The notes under the pieces are model-generated. The model ran no database searches. It was not told the origin of the DNA and was given only the letters and a program-made list of their open reading frames with translations. Shown here piece after piece: positions 8,790 through 17,408 of a DNA stretch of 64,000 nt. Location: NCBI GenBank assembly GCA_947378425.1, contig CANCJV010000009.1, forward strand, positions 27,066 through 91,065, written 5' to 3'. The position numbers and the translations under genes were made by a program. Numbering within the stretch: position 1 is the first letter of the stretch; each line of letters opens with the position of its first letter. The stretch comes from Synechococcaceae cyanobacterium. GTDB taxonomy: Bacteria; Cyanobacteriota; Cyanobacteriia; PCC-6307; Cyanobiaceae.

Positions 8790-9929
8790 ATGGATCCAAG
8801 GTTCAACCAGCTTCCGACTTGGCAAACGGTTGGTCGGGGCAGCACGGCACTTTGGCGAACGGCCTTTCCGGAACACGTGAACAAGAGGGGTGTGGACTTG
8901 TCTGCCAGTTTCATCGATCTTCCTAGGCCGACCCCTGATCGGGTCCATTGGCCTTGGGTGGCGCCTTGCGTCTTAGGAGATGCGGCAACATCGGCTCAGA
9001 ACAATGGTGGCTTGCCCACCATTACTGTTGTCACCCCGAGTTTCAATCAAGGTCGTTTTCTCGAAGAAACGATCCGCTCGGTGCTGCTTCAGGGTTACCC
9101 GAACCTCGATTACGTAGTGATCGACGGTGGCAGCACCGACACCTCGATCGATATCATCCGCAGGTACGAACCCTGGCTTAGCTATTGGGTCAGCGAGAAT
9201 GACCGTGGCCAGTGCCACGCCATCAACAAGGGTTTTCAACGCGCTACCGGCGAAATCTTCTGCTGGCTCAACAGTGATGACACCTTTGAGCCGGGCGCGC
9301 TCCACGCGATTGCAGCACACTTCATCCTGCACCCGGACTGGCAGGTCTTGACCGGTTCCTGCTACTTCATCGGGGCCGATGGTGGCTATCTGGATGCCCG
9401 AACCCGCGAGCCGTTGCCAGGGCTGCGCCCGCCGCAATCCATCTGCAGAACTCCGCGGGCCGATGGCTGCGACACCTTCACCCACTGGTTTCGCGATTGG
9501 TTCCCGCAGTCATCCACCTTCTGGCGGCGCGAGTTGTGGACGCAGGCGGGTCCGCTGGACGAGTCGCTTCATTTCTCGATGGACTATGAGCTTTGGCGCC
9601 GCATGGGTGCGCACGCGCAGATCCACGTGGTGCCTGATGTCCTGTCCAACTATCGATTCCAGGACGATGCGAAGTGCATGCTCAACCAGTGGGCACCCTC
9701 TCGGGAAGTCCTTGCGGTGAATTCGCGGGCGATGCCGGACCTCGAGTTCCGTGCCTACGCAGAAGATGTGATCCCCTTTCTGCTCGATCAGCTCGAACGT
9801 CACGACATGCGTCACGCTCATGCGCAACAGCTGCTGACCAAAGTGATCGAATCCCGTCGCTATCGGCTGGGCAGCGCCTTGTTGGAGCCGATTGCCGCCA
9901 TTGCGCGGTCATTCAAGGAGCATCTGTGA
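8790..9929 (+). CDS. Family 2 glycosyltransferase
   Basis: A 379-residue cytosolic enzyme transferring a sugar from a nucleotide donor to a growing glycan. The GT-A domain begins near residue 75 with ITVVTPSFNQGRFLEETI, followed by YVVIDGGSTDTSIDII, NKGFQRATGEIFCWLNSDD (donor-site DD) and the C-terminal acceptor segment FSMDYELWRRM near 265. An N-terminal extension of about 70 residues precedes the catalytic domain. The ATG at 8790 follows the gene-free stretch, so this gene probably has its own promoter, though none can be assigned. The stop overlaps the next GTG by four bases. Confidence 0.88.
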   Translation: MDPRFNQLPTWQTVGRGSTALWRTAFPEHVNKRGVDLSASFIDLPRPTPDRVHWPWVAPCVLGDAATSAQNNGGLPTITVVTPSFNQGRFLEETIRSVLLQGYPNLDYVVIDGGSTDTSIDIIRRYEPWLSYWVSENDRGQCHAINKGFQRATGEIFCWLNSDDTFEPGALHAIAAHFILHPDWQVLTGSCYFIGADGGYLDARTREPLPGLRPPQSICRTPRADGCDTFTHWFRDWFPQSSTFWRRELWTQAGPLDESLHFSMDYELWRRMGAHAQIHVVPDVLSNYRFQDDAKCMLNQWAPSREVLAVNSRAMPDLEFRAYAEDVIPFLLDQLERHDMRHAHAQQLLTKVIESRRYRLGSALLEPIAAIARSFKEHL

Positions 9930-12217
9930 TCACCGAACCAAAGCCCATGGAGATTCAGAACAGCGGCGCTTCGCCACGGGCTTCTCGGGTGCTCATCCTG
10001 GGCGCTGGCGCCGTCACCCGTATTTTCTACGTACCTGCTTTCAGGAATGGCATCAACGGTGTAGCGCTTGTCGGTGTGGTGGACCGCTCCGAGGCGGCAC
10101 TGCAGCAACTTGGCCCGTTGCCGGATGTGGTGCAGCTTCGTGCCGTCGATGTTGCCGCAGCTCTCGCTGATCGCGAACTGCTCGCCGATGTCGATGTGGC
10201 TCTGGTTGCGCTGCCGCATGCGCTGCACGAGAGCACGGTGATCCAGGCCCTGCGCGCTGGGTTGCATGTGTTCAGCGAGAAGCCCCTGGGCCTTTCCGAG
10301 GCCGAGGTGCAGCGGATGATCGCAGCGGCGCAAGAAACAGGCCGCCTGCTCGGCGTCTGTCAACCGAGGCGCAGCTTCCCGGCTGTGGCAGGCATCACAA
10401 GCCTGCTGGACAGCGGCGCTCTCGGGGCCATCCAGGAGGTCTGCTGGCATGAGGGCCAGCCCTATGCCTGGCCCGCCCAGAGCTTGGCTCAGGTTCGGAT
10501 GGCTGCGGGTGGAAGTGAGCTGCACGACATCGGCGCTCATGCCTTCGACATCCTGTGCCACTGGTTCGGCCCGTTGGACGTCACCCACTACCAGGATGAC
10601 GGGCTTGGCGGCACGCCGGCTGAGTTCGAGGTCGATCTGGTCGCGACTGCAGTGCCCCACGTGGCCGTGCGCCTGTCGCGGCTGCGGCACCTGGCCCAGC
10701 AGGTCACCATCACCGGCGAGCACGGCCGTTTGACCTGGTCGCTGGCCCGCCCGGATGCGGTATCGCTCGATGGCTACAAGGGCCTCGGCCTGCGGTCGGT
10801 GGAGCTGCGCTTTCCTCTGCAAGGTCTGCCCACGTCGATCTACGACGCCGTGCGCTATCAACTGGAAGCCTTCGGGCTCGCGGCGGGGGGCGCCAGGCCG
10901 CTGCTCAATCCGGCTGACAGCACTTTGCCCTACGCCCGCATCTTCGACCAGTGCACTGCGCAGGCCTCGCAGCCGGCACCTACGGCGGGGCGGCAGACCA
11001 GCGCCCACTATGTCGTCGTCGGCGCTGCTGGCTTCATCGGCTGCGCATTGGTCGAGGAGCTGCTGCAGCGCGGCCATCGTGTCACTGCCCTGGTGCATCG
11101 GCCCGCATCCGCCGTGCGCCTTCTGCGTCGCGACGTTCGGGTGGAGCTGTGCGACGTCGCCAGTCCTGAGACCTATCGCCAGCACATCGAGCAGGGCTCG
11201 GTCGTCGTCAATTGCGCGGTTTCCCATTCCGGTGAAGAGCTGGACCGGGTGGTTGTCCAGGGGGCGCTGGAGCTTCTGGAAACGGCGCAGGCTTGCGGCG
11301 CACGGCGCGTTGTGCTCCTGAGCAGCATGATGGCTTATGGAGACCCGCCTGAGGTGGGTGTGGTGACCGAGGCCACGCCGCAGGCGCCTTCCCAGATGCG
11401 CTACGCACACGCCAAGGCGGAGATGGAACGGCGCTGCCAGCGTTGGGCCGCCGCCCACCCGATGCCGGTGGTGATCCTGCAGCCCACCTGTGTCTACGGC
11501 CCCTACGGCAAGGATTTCGGCTCGGCTCCACTTGAGGACATGCGTACCGGCCTTTTCTATTTATTCGATGAAGGTTGTGCCGCCGCAAATCTCGTTTTCG
11601 TGGACAATCTGGTCGACGCCATCCTGCTTGCCTGCGAGCATCCCGTGGTCAGTGGCCGTCGCTACATCGTCAACGAGGACGGCGAGGAGACGACCTGGCG
11701 CGACTTCTATGGACTCTTGAGTCAGGCTGCTTTTAGCCTAACCGCCAGTGACTTCGAGTCGATCCGATGCGATGAACTGGCTGGTCTCTGTGCCCGCTGG
11801 CGAAGGCGCCATGGCTTTCCCGATGTGTTCCGTGAGGCGGTCAGGTCCTCGCCCGCGGCTGCTGGCTGGCTGGCTGATCAGGCCTGGTTCCAGGTCTGGC
11901 GTCGATTGCGGGCCCGTAAGCAGCCGACTGGGGTAGCGGCGTTGCCTGCAGCCACTGGCTACACGTCGCCGTCCGGTAGCCCTAAGGGGTCGGGACACCG
12001 TCTGGTTCTGGACGGGCTGATGTCGCAGAGCAGGCTGTTCGTCAATGAGTCCACAGCCCGCTTCTTCACCAGTGGGGCCGACTACTCCTCCGCCCGCATC
12101 CGCGCTGAGCTCGGCTGGACACCGAGGGTGCCTCGCGACGCCGCTCTGCAGGCCACCGCCCGCTGGGCCGCGCACGCTTACGAGCACCGGCAGCCCGTGG
12201 CTGCAGCCAAAGATTGA
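9926..12217 (+). CDS. Fusion of Gfo/Idh/MocA oxidoreductase and NAD-dependent epimerase/dehydratase
   Basis: A 763-residue two-domain protein. Residues 20-340 form a Gfo/Idh/MocA enzyme: Rossmann motif VLILGAGAVTRIF at 22-34 and EKPLG near 120, the usual catalytic-lysine motif. Residues about 360-760 form an extended short-chain dehydrogenase/epimerase: VVVGAAGFIGCALVEELL near 362, then YAHAK (the YxxxK pair) near 492 and an NAD-sugar epimerase-like C-terminal part. Two consecutive steps on one nucleotide-linked or free sugar are likely (inference). The GTG at 9926 overlaps the upstream stop; ATG 9947 is an alternative. No linker stop or frameshift is seen, so the fusion looks genuine. Confidence 0.85.
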   Translation: MITEPKPMEIQNSGASPRASRVLILGAGAVTRIFYVPAFRNGINGVALVGVVDRSEAALQQLGPLPDVVQLRAVDVAAALADRELLADVDVALVALPHALHESTVIQALRAGLHVFSEKPLGLSEAEVQRMIAAAQETGRLLGVCQPRRSFPAVAGITSLLDSGALGAIQEVCWHEGQPYAWPAQSLAQVRMAAGGSELHDIGAHAFDILCHWFGPLDVTHYQDDGLGGTPAEFEVDLVATAVPHVAVRLSRLRHLAQQVTITGEHGRLTWSLARPDAVSLDGYKGLGLRSVELRFPLQGLPTSIYDAVRYQLEAFGLAAGGARPLLNPADSTLPYARIFDQCTAQASQPAPTAGRQTSAHYVVVGAAGFIGCALVEELLQRGHRVTALVHRPASAVRLLRRDVRVELCDVASPETYRQHIEQGSVVVNCAVSHSGEELDRVVVQGALELLETAQACGARRVVLLSSMMAYGDPPEVGVVTEATPQAPSQMRYAHAKAEMERRCQRWAAAHPMPVVILQPTCVYGPYGKDFGSAPLEDMRTGLFYLFDEGCAAANLVFVDNLVDAILLACEHPVVSGRRYIVNEDGEETTWRDFYGLLSQAAFSLTASDFESIRCDELAGLCARWRRRHGFPDVFREAVRSSPAAAGWLADQAWFQVWRRLRARKQPTGVAALPAATGYTSPSGSPKGSGHRLVLDGLMSQSRLFVNESTARFFTSGADYSSARIRAELGWTPRVPRDAALQATARWAAHAYEHRQPVAAAKD

Positions 12218-12243
12218 GACAGGCAACCTCCGTAGCCTTGCCC

Positions 12244-13332
12244 ATGTCGCCGACCGTTTCCGTCGTCGTTCCTGCCTACAACGCGCAAGCCACGCTGAAC
12301 GACACGCTGGTCAGCATACTTTCCCAGACTATGTCGGACCTTGAGGTCCTCGTGGTCGACGATGGGTCGAAGGACGGCACCTGGGAGCTGCTACAGCAGT
12401 GGCAGCAGGCTGAACCTCGCCGCGTGCATGCCATGCAGCATCCTGGCGGTGTCAACCGCGGAGTGGCGGCCTCTCGCAACCTCGCGCTGGACCGGGCTTC
12501 GGGCAAGTTCATCGCCTTTGTCGATGCCGATGACGCCTGGCTGCCACACAAGCTTGAGAGGCAGTTGCAGGCTTTTGAGAATTTGCCTGAGCACGTGGGC
12601 GTTGTCTTTTCAAATGCTTGGTTTGCCCAGGTGGAGCCCGGGCTTCCGTGGAGTGCGGGCGAGCAATGGCTTCCGGAACATGCGAAGGATATACCCAAGC
12701 TATTTTCAGGGGAGGTGGGAAGCAGCCTCAAGTGTCTTCTCCTCGAACCAAGAAACGACTTTCGGAACTGGGTGATGTCACCGACACCATTGGTCCGCGC
12801 GTCGCACTTTAGGCAGGGCTTGAGATTCATCGGTCCGCCGAGACTTTCCACTCAGTTTGAAGATTATCTGATGTGGTTGTCGTTAGCGCTACGTTGCGAG
12901 TTTGTTGCGCTACAGGAGCCTCTCGCTTATTACCGCGTGCATCAGTCGCAATTTGTCTCTCGCTATGTGCGCAAAGTCCGCTGTCTTGAGTATCTGCGCA
13001 ACACCCGTGAGGTGTTGCAATTATTGCTTGAGGATGGCGGTCCTCTCATGGCACATTTGGACTTGCAAGCACGAATTGAGCATAAGTTTGGAGAGGTGAT
13101 GGTCTGCTTCGCTCGCAGCTATCGGCCTAGCCAGACCTTGACTGTTCGCTCCGTGGCGATGTCTGACGTCATGCCATTGTTGCAAATGGCTATGGAGTAT
13201 CGGGTCGCTTACTCAGTTTTCGCTGCACTGGTGGCTCGATGGATAGATGCCACTTCTCATCGCCTGCTTTATGCGAACCGACTTGCTGGCTGGAGTAGAG
13301 TGTTACTGAAGAGAGCTAGACAGGCGCTTTGA
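12244..13332 (+). CDS. Family 2 glycosyltransferase
   Basis: A 362-residue GT-A enzyme. It starts with VSVVVPAYNAQATLNDTL, then VLVVDDGSKDGTWELL and ASGKFIAFVDADDAWLPHKL, containing the DxDD donor site, and an acceptor segment FEDYLMWLSLALRC near residue 210. The ATG at 12244 is chosen; a TTG at 12214 would give a four-base overlap with the fusion gene. Codon use changes along the gene: the first third is GC-rich like the upstream fusion, while the part after about 12700 is visibly more AT-rich like the following GT4 gene. Confidence 0.87.
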   Translation: MSPTVSVVVPAYNAQATLNDTLVSILSQTMSDLEVLVVDDGSKDGTWELLQQWQQAEPRRVHAMQHPGGVNRGVAASRNLALDRASGKFIAFVDADDAWLPHKLERQLQAFENLPEHVGVVFSNAWFAQVEPGLPWSAGEQWLPEHAKDIPKLFSGEVGSSLKCLLLEPRNDFRNWVMSPTPLVRASHFRQGLRFIGPPRLSTQFEDYLMWLSLALRCEFVALQEPLAYYRVHQSQFVSRYVRKVRCLEYLRNTREVLQLLLEDGGPLMAHLDLQARIEHKFGEVMVCFARSYRPSQTLTVRSVAMSDVMPLLQMAMEYRVAYSVFAALVARWIDATSHRLLYANRLAGWSRVLLKRARQAL

Positions 13333-13413
13333 TCAGATCATGTATCTACTATTGTTATCGTTGACTTGTTTGCGTGCAGCTTTCTTTTTGTATCTTTGTG
13401 CCGTACTAGAGTA

Positions 13414-14682
13414 ATGCAAGAGAGGCCATTGAGAATTGTGCAAATACATAGCGCAGACTCTGGGGGTGGTGCGGAGCAGATGGCCCTCATGCTGCATCAC
13501 GAATTTTCTGCTCGTGGACAAGACTCATGGTTCTTGGTTGGCCGAAAGGATTTGAATGTCGATTTGGAGCGTACGATCCAGACTCCGCGACAGCCGCGAT
13601 ATCGTGGTGAACTAGGACTGAGGATGATACCTGAGAGACTGTTGGGTTTACAATATTTTTCGTCTCCCAGTATTGCAGGGGAGATGTGGCCCTTGAAATT
13701 CAAGCCCGACATTCTGTTGATTCACAGCATCCATGGTTCTGAAGGTTATTTCAGGACAGAGGATCTCGAGTGGCTTTCGGCTCAATGCCCAACTTTCCTG
13801 TTCATGCATGATCAATGGCTGATGACTGGCCATTGTGCCTATACCCTGGGGTGTGACTTCTGGAGAACTGGGTGTCTACGATGCCCGGATCTTACTGTGT
13901 ATCCTGCGCTTGAGAAAGATGGAAGCCGATACAACTGGCAACGCAAGAGGAGAGTCATGAGCTCCAGCCGCTTATGGGTCGGATCTCCCGCTCAATGGTT
14001 ATTGGATCTAGTTCGCGAGTCGCCGATATTGGGTGAGCTCGATCAGTTTTATGTTCCTAATGCATTCGATCCCAAGCTTTTCTTTCCAGGTGATAGACAG
14101 GCAGCGAGACGGTCACTTGGGATACCGCAGGATTCTCAGGTGGTACTGTTCCTAGCTCAGAGCGCGAAGAGTCGCTTCAAAGATTTTTCCACTTTGGCAA
14201 GGGCTTTTGCTCGTATACGAGATCTAGGCTTCAAGTTCACACTGATCACAGTTGGTGGTATGCCAGATCCTGAAATACGCGCTGCACTTCCACCGGATGT
14301 CCTTTATTTCGAATACACAACTGACAGGCAAAAGATCGCCGACTACTATAGAGTAGCAGATCTGTTTTGCCTGTCAAGTTGTGCAGAAGTGCTGCCTTTG
14401 ACCATTCTGGAGTCCCTGGCTTGCGGTACACCTGTGATTGCAAGCGATGTTGGTGGCGTTTCCGAAGTCGTTATTCCGGGAAAGACCGGTTGGCTTGTGC
14501 CACCCAAAGACGAGTCGAAGCTTGTGGAAACTGTGATTATGGCTCTGTCTGATCAGAAGTCGCTCATGTTGCTGAGGGAAAAGGCAGTGGCTTTCTCGTC
14601 TGACTTTGTCATTGAAAAAATAGCGTCAAAGTTTCTCAGTCTCTTTCGAGCAAGACTTAATGAGTGCGATCCAACCCTTTGA
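13414..14682 (+). CDS. Family 4 glycosyltransferase, WcaC-like with cysteine cluster
   Basis: A 422-residue GT-B enzyme. The N-terminal domain starts LRIVQIHSADSGGGAEQMAL and contains HCAYTLGCDFW followed by GCLRCP, the cysteine-rich insertion seen in a WcaC-like subgroup of GT4 enzymes. The C-terminal domain carries LPLTILESLACGTPVIASDV, the E-x7-E nucleotide-sugar region, and the GGVSEVV loop. The ATG at 13414 is preferred because the 16 residues after TTG 13366 are hydrophobic and not part of the fold. It probably transfers a hexose onto the lipid-linked oligosaccharide. Composition is more AT-rich than genes on either side. Confidence 0.85.
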   Translation: MQERPLRIVQIHSADSGGGAEQMALMLHHEFSARGQDSWFLVGRKDLNVDLERTIQTPRQPRYRGELGLRMIPERLLGLQYFSSPSIAGEMWPLKFKPDILLIHSIHGSEGYFRTEDLEWLSAQCPTFLFMHDQWLMTGHCAYTLGCDFWRTGCLRCPDLTVYPALEKDGSRYNWQRKRRVMSSSRLWVGSPAQWLLDLVRESPILGELDQFYVPNAFDPKLFFPGDRQAARRSLGIPQDSQVVLFLAQSAKSRFKDFSTLARAFARIRDLGFKFTLITVGGMPDPEIRAALPPDVLYFEYTTDRQKIADYYRVADLFCLSSCAEVLPLTILESLACGTPVIASDVGGVSEVVIPGKTGWLVPPKDESKLVETVIMALSDQKSLMLLREKAVAFSSDFVIEKIASKFLSLFRARLNECDPTL

Positions 14683-15465
14683 GAGAGGGACAAATTTGTA
14701 CCTACTTTAACTGGCATTATCACTGGTTACCTTCAAAAATCGCCGCCGCAATGTCCGCCTGAGACTGGCGAGGCAGGAACGACAATGCACTGACCTCAGC
14801 AAGGTGAGGGAAAGCCCTGTATTGTCGAGATTCAAAGTTTGCTAACACCCCTGCTTTTCGTCAGTTGGTTTCGTTATTGACAACAAAATCGATTATTTTC
14901 GTTATTAACTATTGTAACGCCTCGTGCATTTTGACAACTCAGGCAATCAATCCCCCGTTGTCGTTTCAATGAAAAATACCCTCCAGCCCAACGCCCAGTC
15001 TTCCCGTTGGACCGTTTGCTTGCAGGCACTACCCGCAGGCTTCTATGGATGTGGAGAGTGCCTCTACGAGTCTGGGCGGAGAATGGCTCCGGCTGCTTCT
15101 GGGTGCTGTTCTGAATCAATGCGTCAGTGCGGCCGGTTTAGGCCACCAGTAGGGGGGCGTCTGCCGCTGCTTTTGCAGCTAGTTGACCTGATCTGGCGGT
15201 CTGCAGCTAGAACAAGAGCTTGCTGTGCATAGATCACTGAATAAGCATCAAGAACTTTTCCGAGCTCCAGAGAGTGCAGGGCAGAATCGTGCTTAGAAGT
15301 CAGTGAATGGGACTGTGAATAGAGAATCACTTCAATTCTATTCGCCTTCGACGATTTCGGTAATAGAGGTCTCTAAGACTTTTTAAGCCTTGAGTTTGAG
15401 AAACTGAATGCTTTCCTCCTTGGAAGGGTTGTTTTCAACAGGTTCCTTGTGCATTTTCTGCAGCC
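14683..15465. other. Gene-free stretch with one nested inverted repeat
   Basis: About 780 bases with no convincing ORF on either strand. A nested inverted repeat lies at 14781-14826: outer arms GACAATGC / GTATTGTC and inner arms CCTCA / TGAGG. It has no following T-run, so it is not a classical terminator of the upstream GT4 gene. The last ~230 bases are AT-rich and may carry the promoter of the next gene, although I cannot assign boxes. Confidence 0.4.
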
Positions 15466-17373
15466 ATGGTCATGAGCCACCCGCTGGTTTCCATCATCGT
15501 TCCCAGCTTCAACCAGGGTCGCTTCATCGCGCAGACGCTCGATTCGATCCTGTCGCAGGACTACCGGCCGCTGGAAGTGTTGGTGGTCGACGGAGCCTCA
15601 ACCGACGAAACTGTGGATGTCCTCCATCGCTATGATCACGTTCCCGAGGTGCGCTGGATCTCAGAAGCTGATTCCGGTGTTGTTGAAGCAGTCAACAAGG
15701 GTTTGGCAATGGCTCATGGCACTTATGCCGCCATCCAGAGCTCCGATGATTACTACCTCCCTGGTGCCATCTCTGTTGCTGTAGCCGCTCTTGCAGCCAA
15801 TCCAGAGCTCAGCTTCGTGTTCGGCGACATCCTCAAGGTGGATGTGAACGGCCAGGAACTCTCGCGCACCAGTCTCAGGGCCTTCAATCTGGCCGATGCG
15901 CTGGCCATGCGCACCTGGATTCCGCAGCCCTCTACCTTCTTCCGCCTCGACAGAGCACGGGAGCAGGGCGGATGGAGAGAGGCCGTCCCCTACGCCGCTG
16001 ACACGGACCTGTGGTTGCGCATGGCGTTCGCTTGTCAGGCCAGGAAGCTTGATGTCGTCCTTGCCGCCCGTCGCCAGCACCCTGATCAGCGCGATGGCCA
16101 GGGTGAGCGCATCATCCGTGACTACGACCGGATGATTGCTGAGTTGCCACCACTGCGCACAGCTCCCCATTCCTTGCGGCGTGCGGCCTGGGCCGGCCAG
16201 TTGATGCTCCGCAATCGTTATGTGCCTGTGTCTGCCCCCGGCCAGGATCGTCTGCGACTGATCCGAGCATCCCTCTTGCACCCCCCCCTGTTGCAGGATC
16301 TTCATCCCCTGGCTCTGCTTCCCGGAGGCTGGACCCTGCGCCGCTCCATTGCCACTCTCTGGCGGCGTCTGCGACTCAGTCTCGGTGTGCTGCTGTTCGA
16401 TCTACCGCGGATCCTTCCCCAGCTGCTCCGGCCGGGTCAGTGGTGGAAGGTCTGTAACCGAAAGGACACCTACACCCTGGCCCCCGATGGCGATGGTCTG
16501 TCGATCGAGGGGCCCTGGAGCAACACCATCCATCCCTGCAGCGTCTTTCCGTTTCTCGGTCGCCTGCTGATGCAGCGCTCTCTGCAGGACTGGCCGATCC
16601 AGCTCAGCGACCATCAGCGGGAGACGGGGCCTGCCCGCATCTCCGTGGTGATTCCCCATCGCGGCCGCGACCGTGAACGGCAGCTGCGCCTCTGTCTGGC
16701 CTCGTTCCTGGCCCAGCGCGGCGTTGCCGTTGAGTGCATCGTGGTGGAGCAGAGTCCCACGCGCGAGCTCGGCCCTCTGCCGCCTGGGGTGCGTCACATC
16801 CACCTGAGCCACTCCACCAATCCCGTACCCTGGCGTAAATCCTGGGCCTACAACGTGGGCGTGCGGGCCGCCTCCTGCGATCTGGTGATCTGCCACGACG
16901 GAGACATCCTTGTGCCCCAGGAATACGCGGCTGAGATCTGCAGGCGTTTCAAGGATCCGGATCTCGAAGTGCTCCACCCCCAGCGCTTCCTCTTCTACCT
17001 TGATCAGGCGGCCAGTCGTCGTATTGATATGAACAGCCGCCTGCGGGCCTGCGCGCCGGAGTCAGTGTCGCAGAACTGGTGCGGCGGCACCCTGGCGATC
17101 CGTCGCTCGGCCTACGACGCCATCGGCGGCTTTGATGAGCGGTTCGTCGATTGGGGCGGTGAGGACGATGAGTTCTTCGATCGATGCAGGGCTCTCAGGC
17201 AACACTCTTTTGGTTTTCTCCCGTTTGTTCACTTGTGGCACCCCCCGCAACCCAACAAGCTCGGCCAGGGTCGCGACGCCGCTTTGGCCTTGATGCACGA
17301 GCGGCTGGCCATACCTCGCTTGCAGCGTATCGATGAGCTGAGCCGCAGGCTGGCAGCAGCGGCTGGGCTGTGA
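15466..17373 (+). CDS. Bifunctional glycosyltransferase with two GT2 catalytic domains
   Basis: A 635-residue protein with two GT-A domains in tandem. Domain 1 (about residues 5-230): VSIIVPSFNQGRFIAQTL, LVVDGASTDETVDVL, a QSSDDYY donor site and ADTDLWLRMAF. Domain 2 (about 385-620): ISVVIPHRGRDRERQLRLCL, ICHDGDI as DxD, and GGFDERFVDWGGEDDEFFDR, the GT7-like WGGED motif of chondroitin-synthase and galactosyltransferase-type enzymes. Such two-headed enzymes can add alternating sugars. The link between domains (about 230-380) is Leu/Arg-rich. It starts at ATG 15466 with a second ATG two codons later. The downstream gene is 35 bases away. Confidence 0.87.
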   Translation: MVMSHPLVSIIVPSFNQGRFIAQTLDSILSQDYRPLEVLVVDGASTDETVDVLHRYDHVPEVRWISEADSGVVEAVNKGLAMAHGTYAAIQSSDDYYLPGAISVAVAALAANPELSFVFGDILKVDVNGQELSRTSLRAFNLADALAMRTWIPQPSTFFRLDRAREQGGWREAVPYAADTDLWLRMAFACQARKLDVVLAARRQHPDQRDGQGERIIRDYDRMIAELPPLRTAPHSLRRAAWAGQLMLRNRYVPVSAPGQDRLRLIRASLLHPPLLQDLHPLALLPGGWTLRRSIATLWRRLRLSLGVLLFDLPRILPQLLRPGQWWKVCNRKDTYTLAPDGDGLSIEGPWSNTIHPCSVFPFLGRLLMQRSLQDWPIQLSDHQRETGPARISVVIPHRGRDRERQLRLCLASFLAQRGVAVECIVVEQSPTRELGPLPPGVRHIHLSHSTNPVPWRKSWAYNVGVRAASCDLVICHDGDILVPQEYAAEICRRFKDPDLEVLHPQRFLFYLDQAASRRIDMNSRLRACAPESVSQNWCGGTLAIRRSAYDAIGGFDERFVDWGGEDDEFFDRCRALRQHSFGFLPFVHLWHPPQPNKLGQGRDAALALMHERLAIPRLQRIDELSRRLAAAAGL

Positions 17374-17408
17374 TCCCATCGTTGTTTTCCTTCTATGAGT
17401 GTTAATCG

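Noticed and set aside
8490..8948. Minus-strand ORF of 152 codons
   Set aside because: It overlaps the 5' end of the GT2 gene at 8790, has no motif, and its composition fits antisense of coding or decayed DNA.
9860..11458. Minus-strand ORF of 532 codons under the oxidoreductase-epimerase gene
   Set aside because: Long only because of high GC. His/Arg/Gln-rich with no family motif; it is a shadow of the sense gene.
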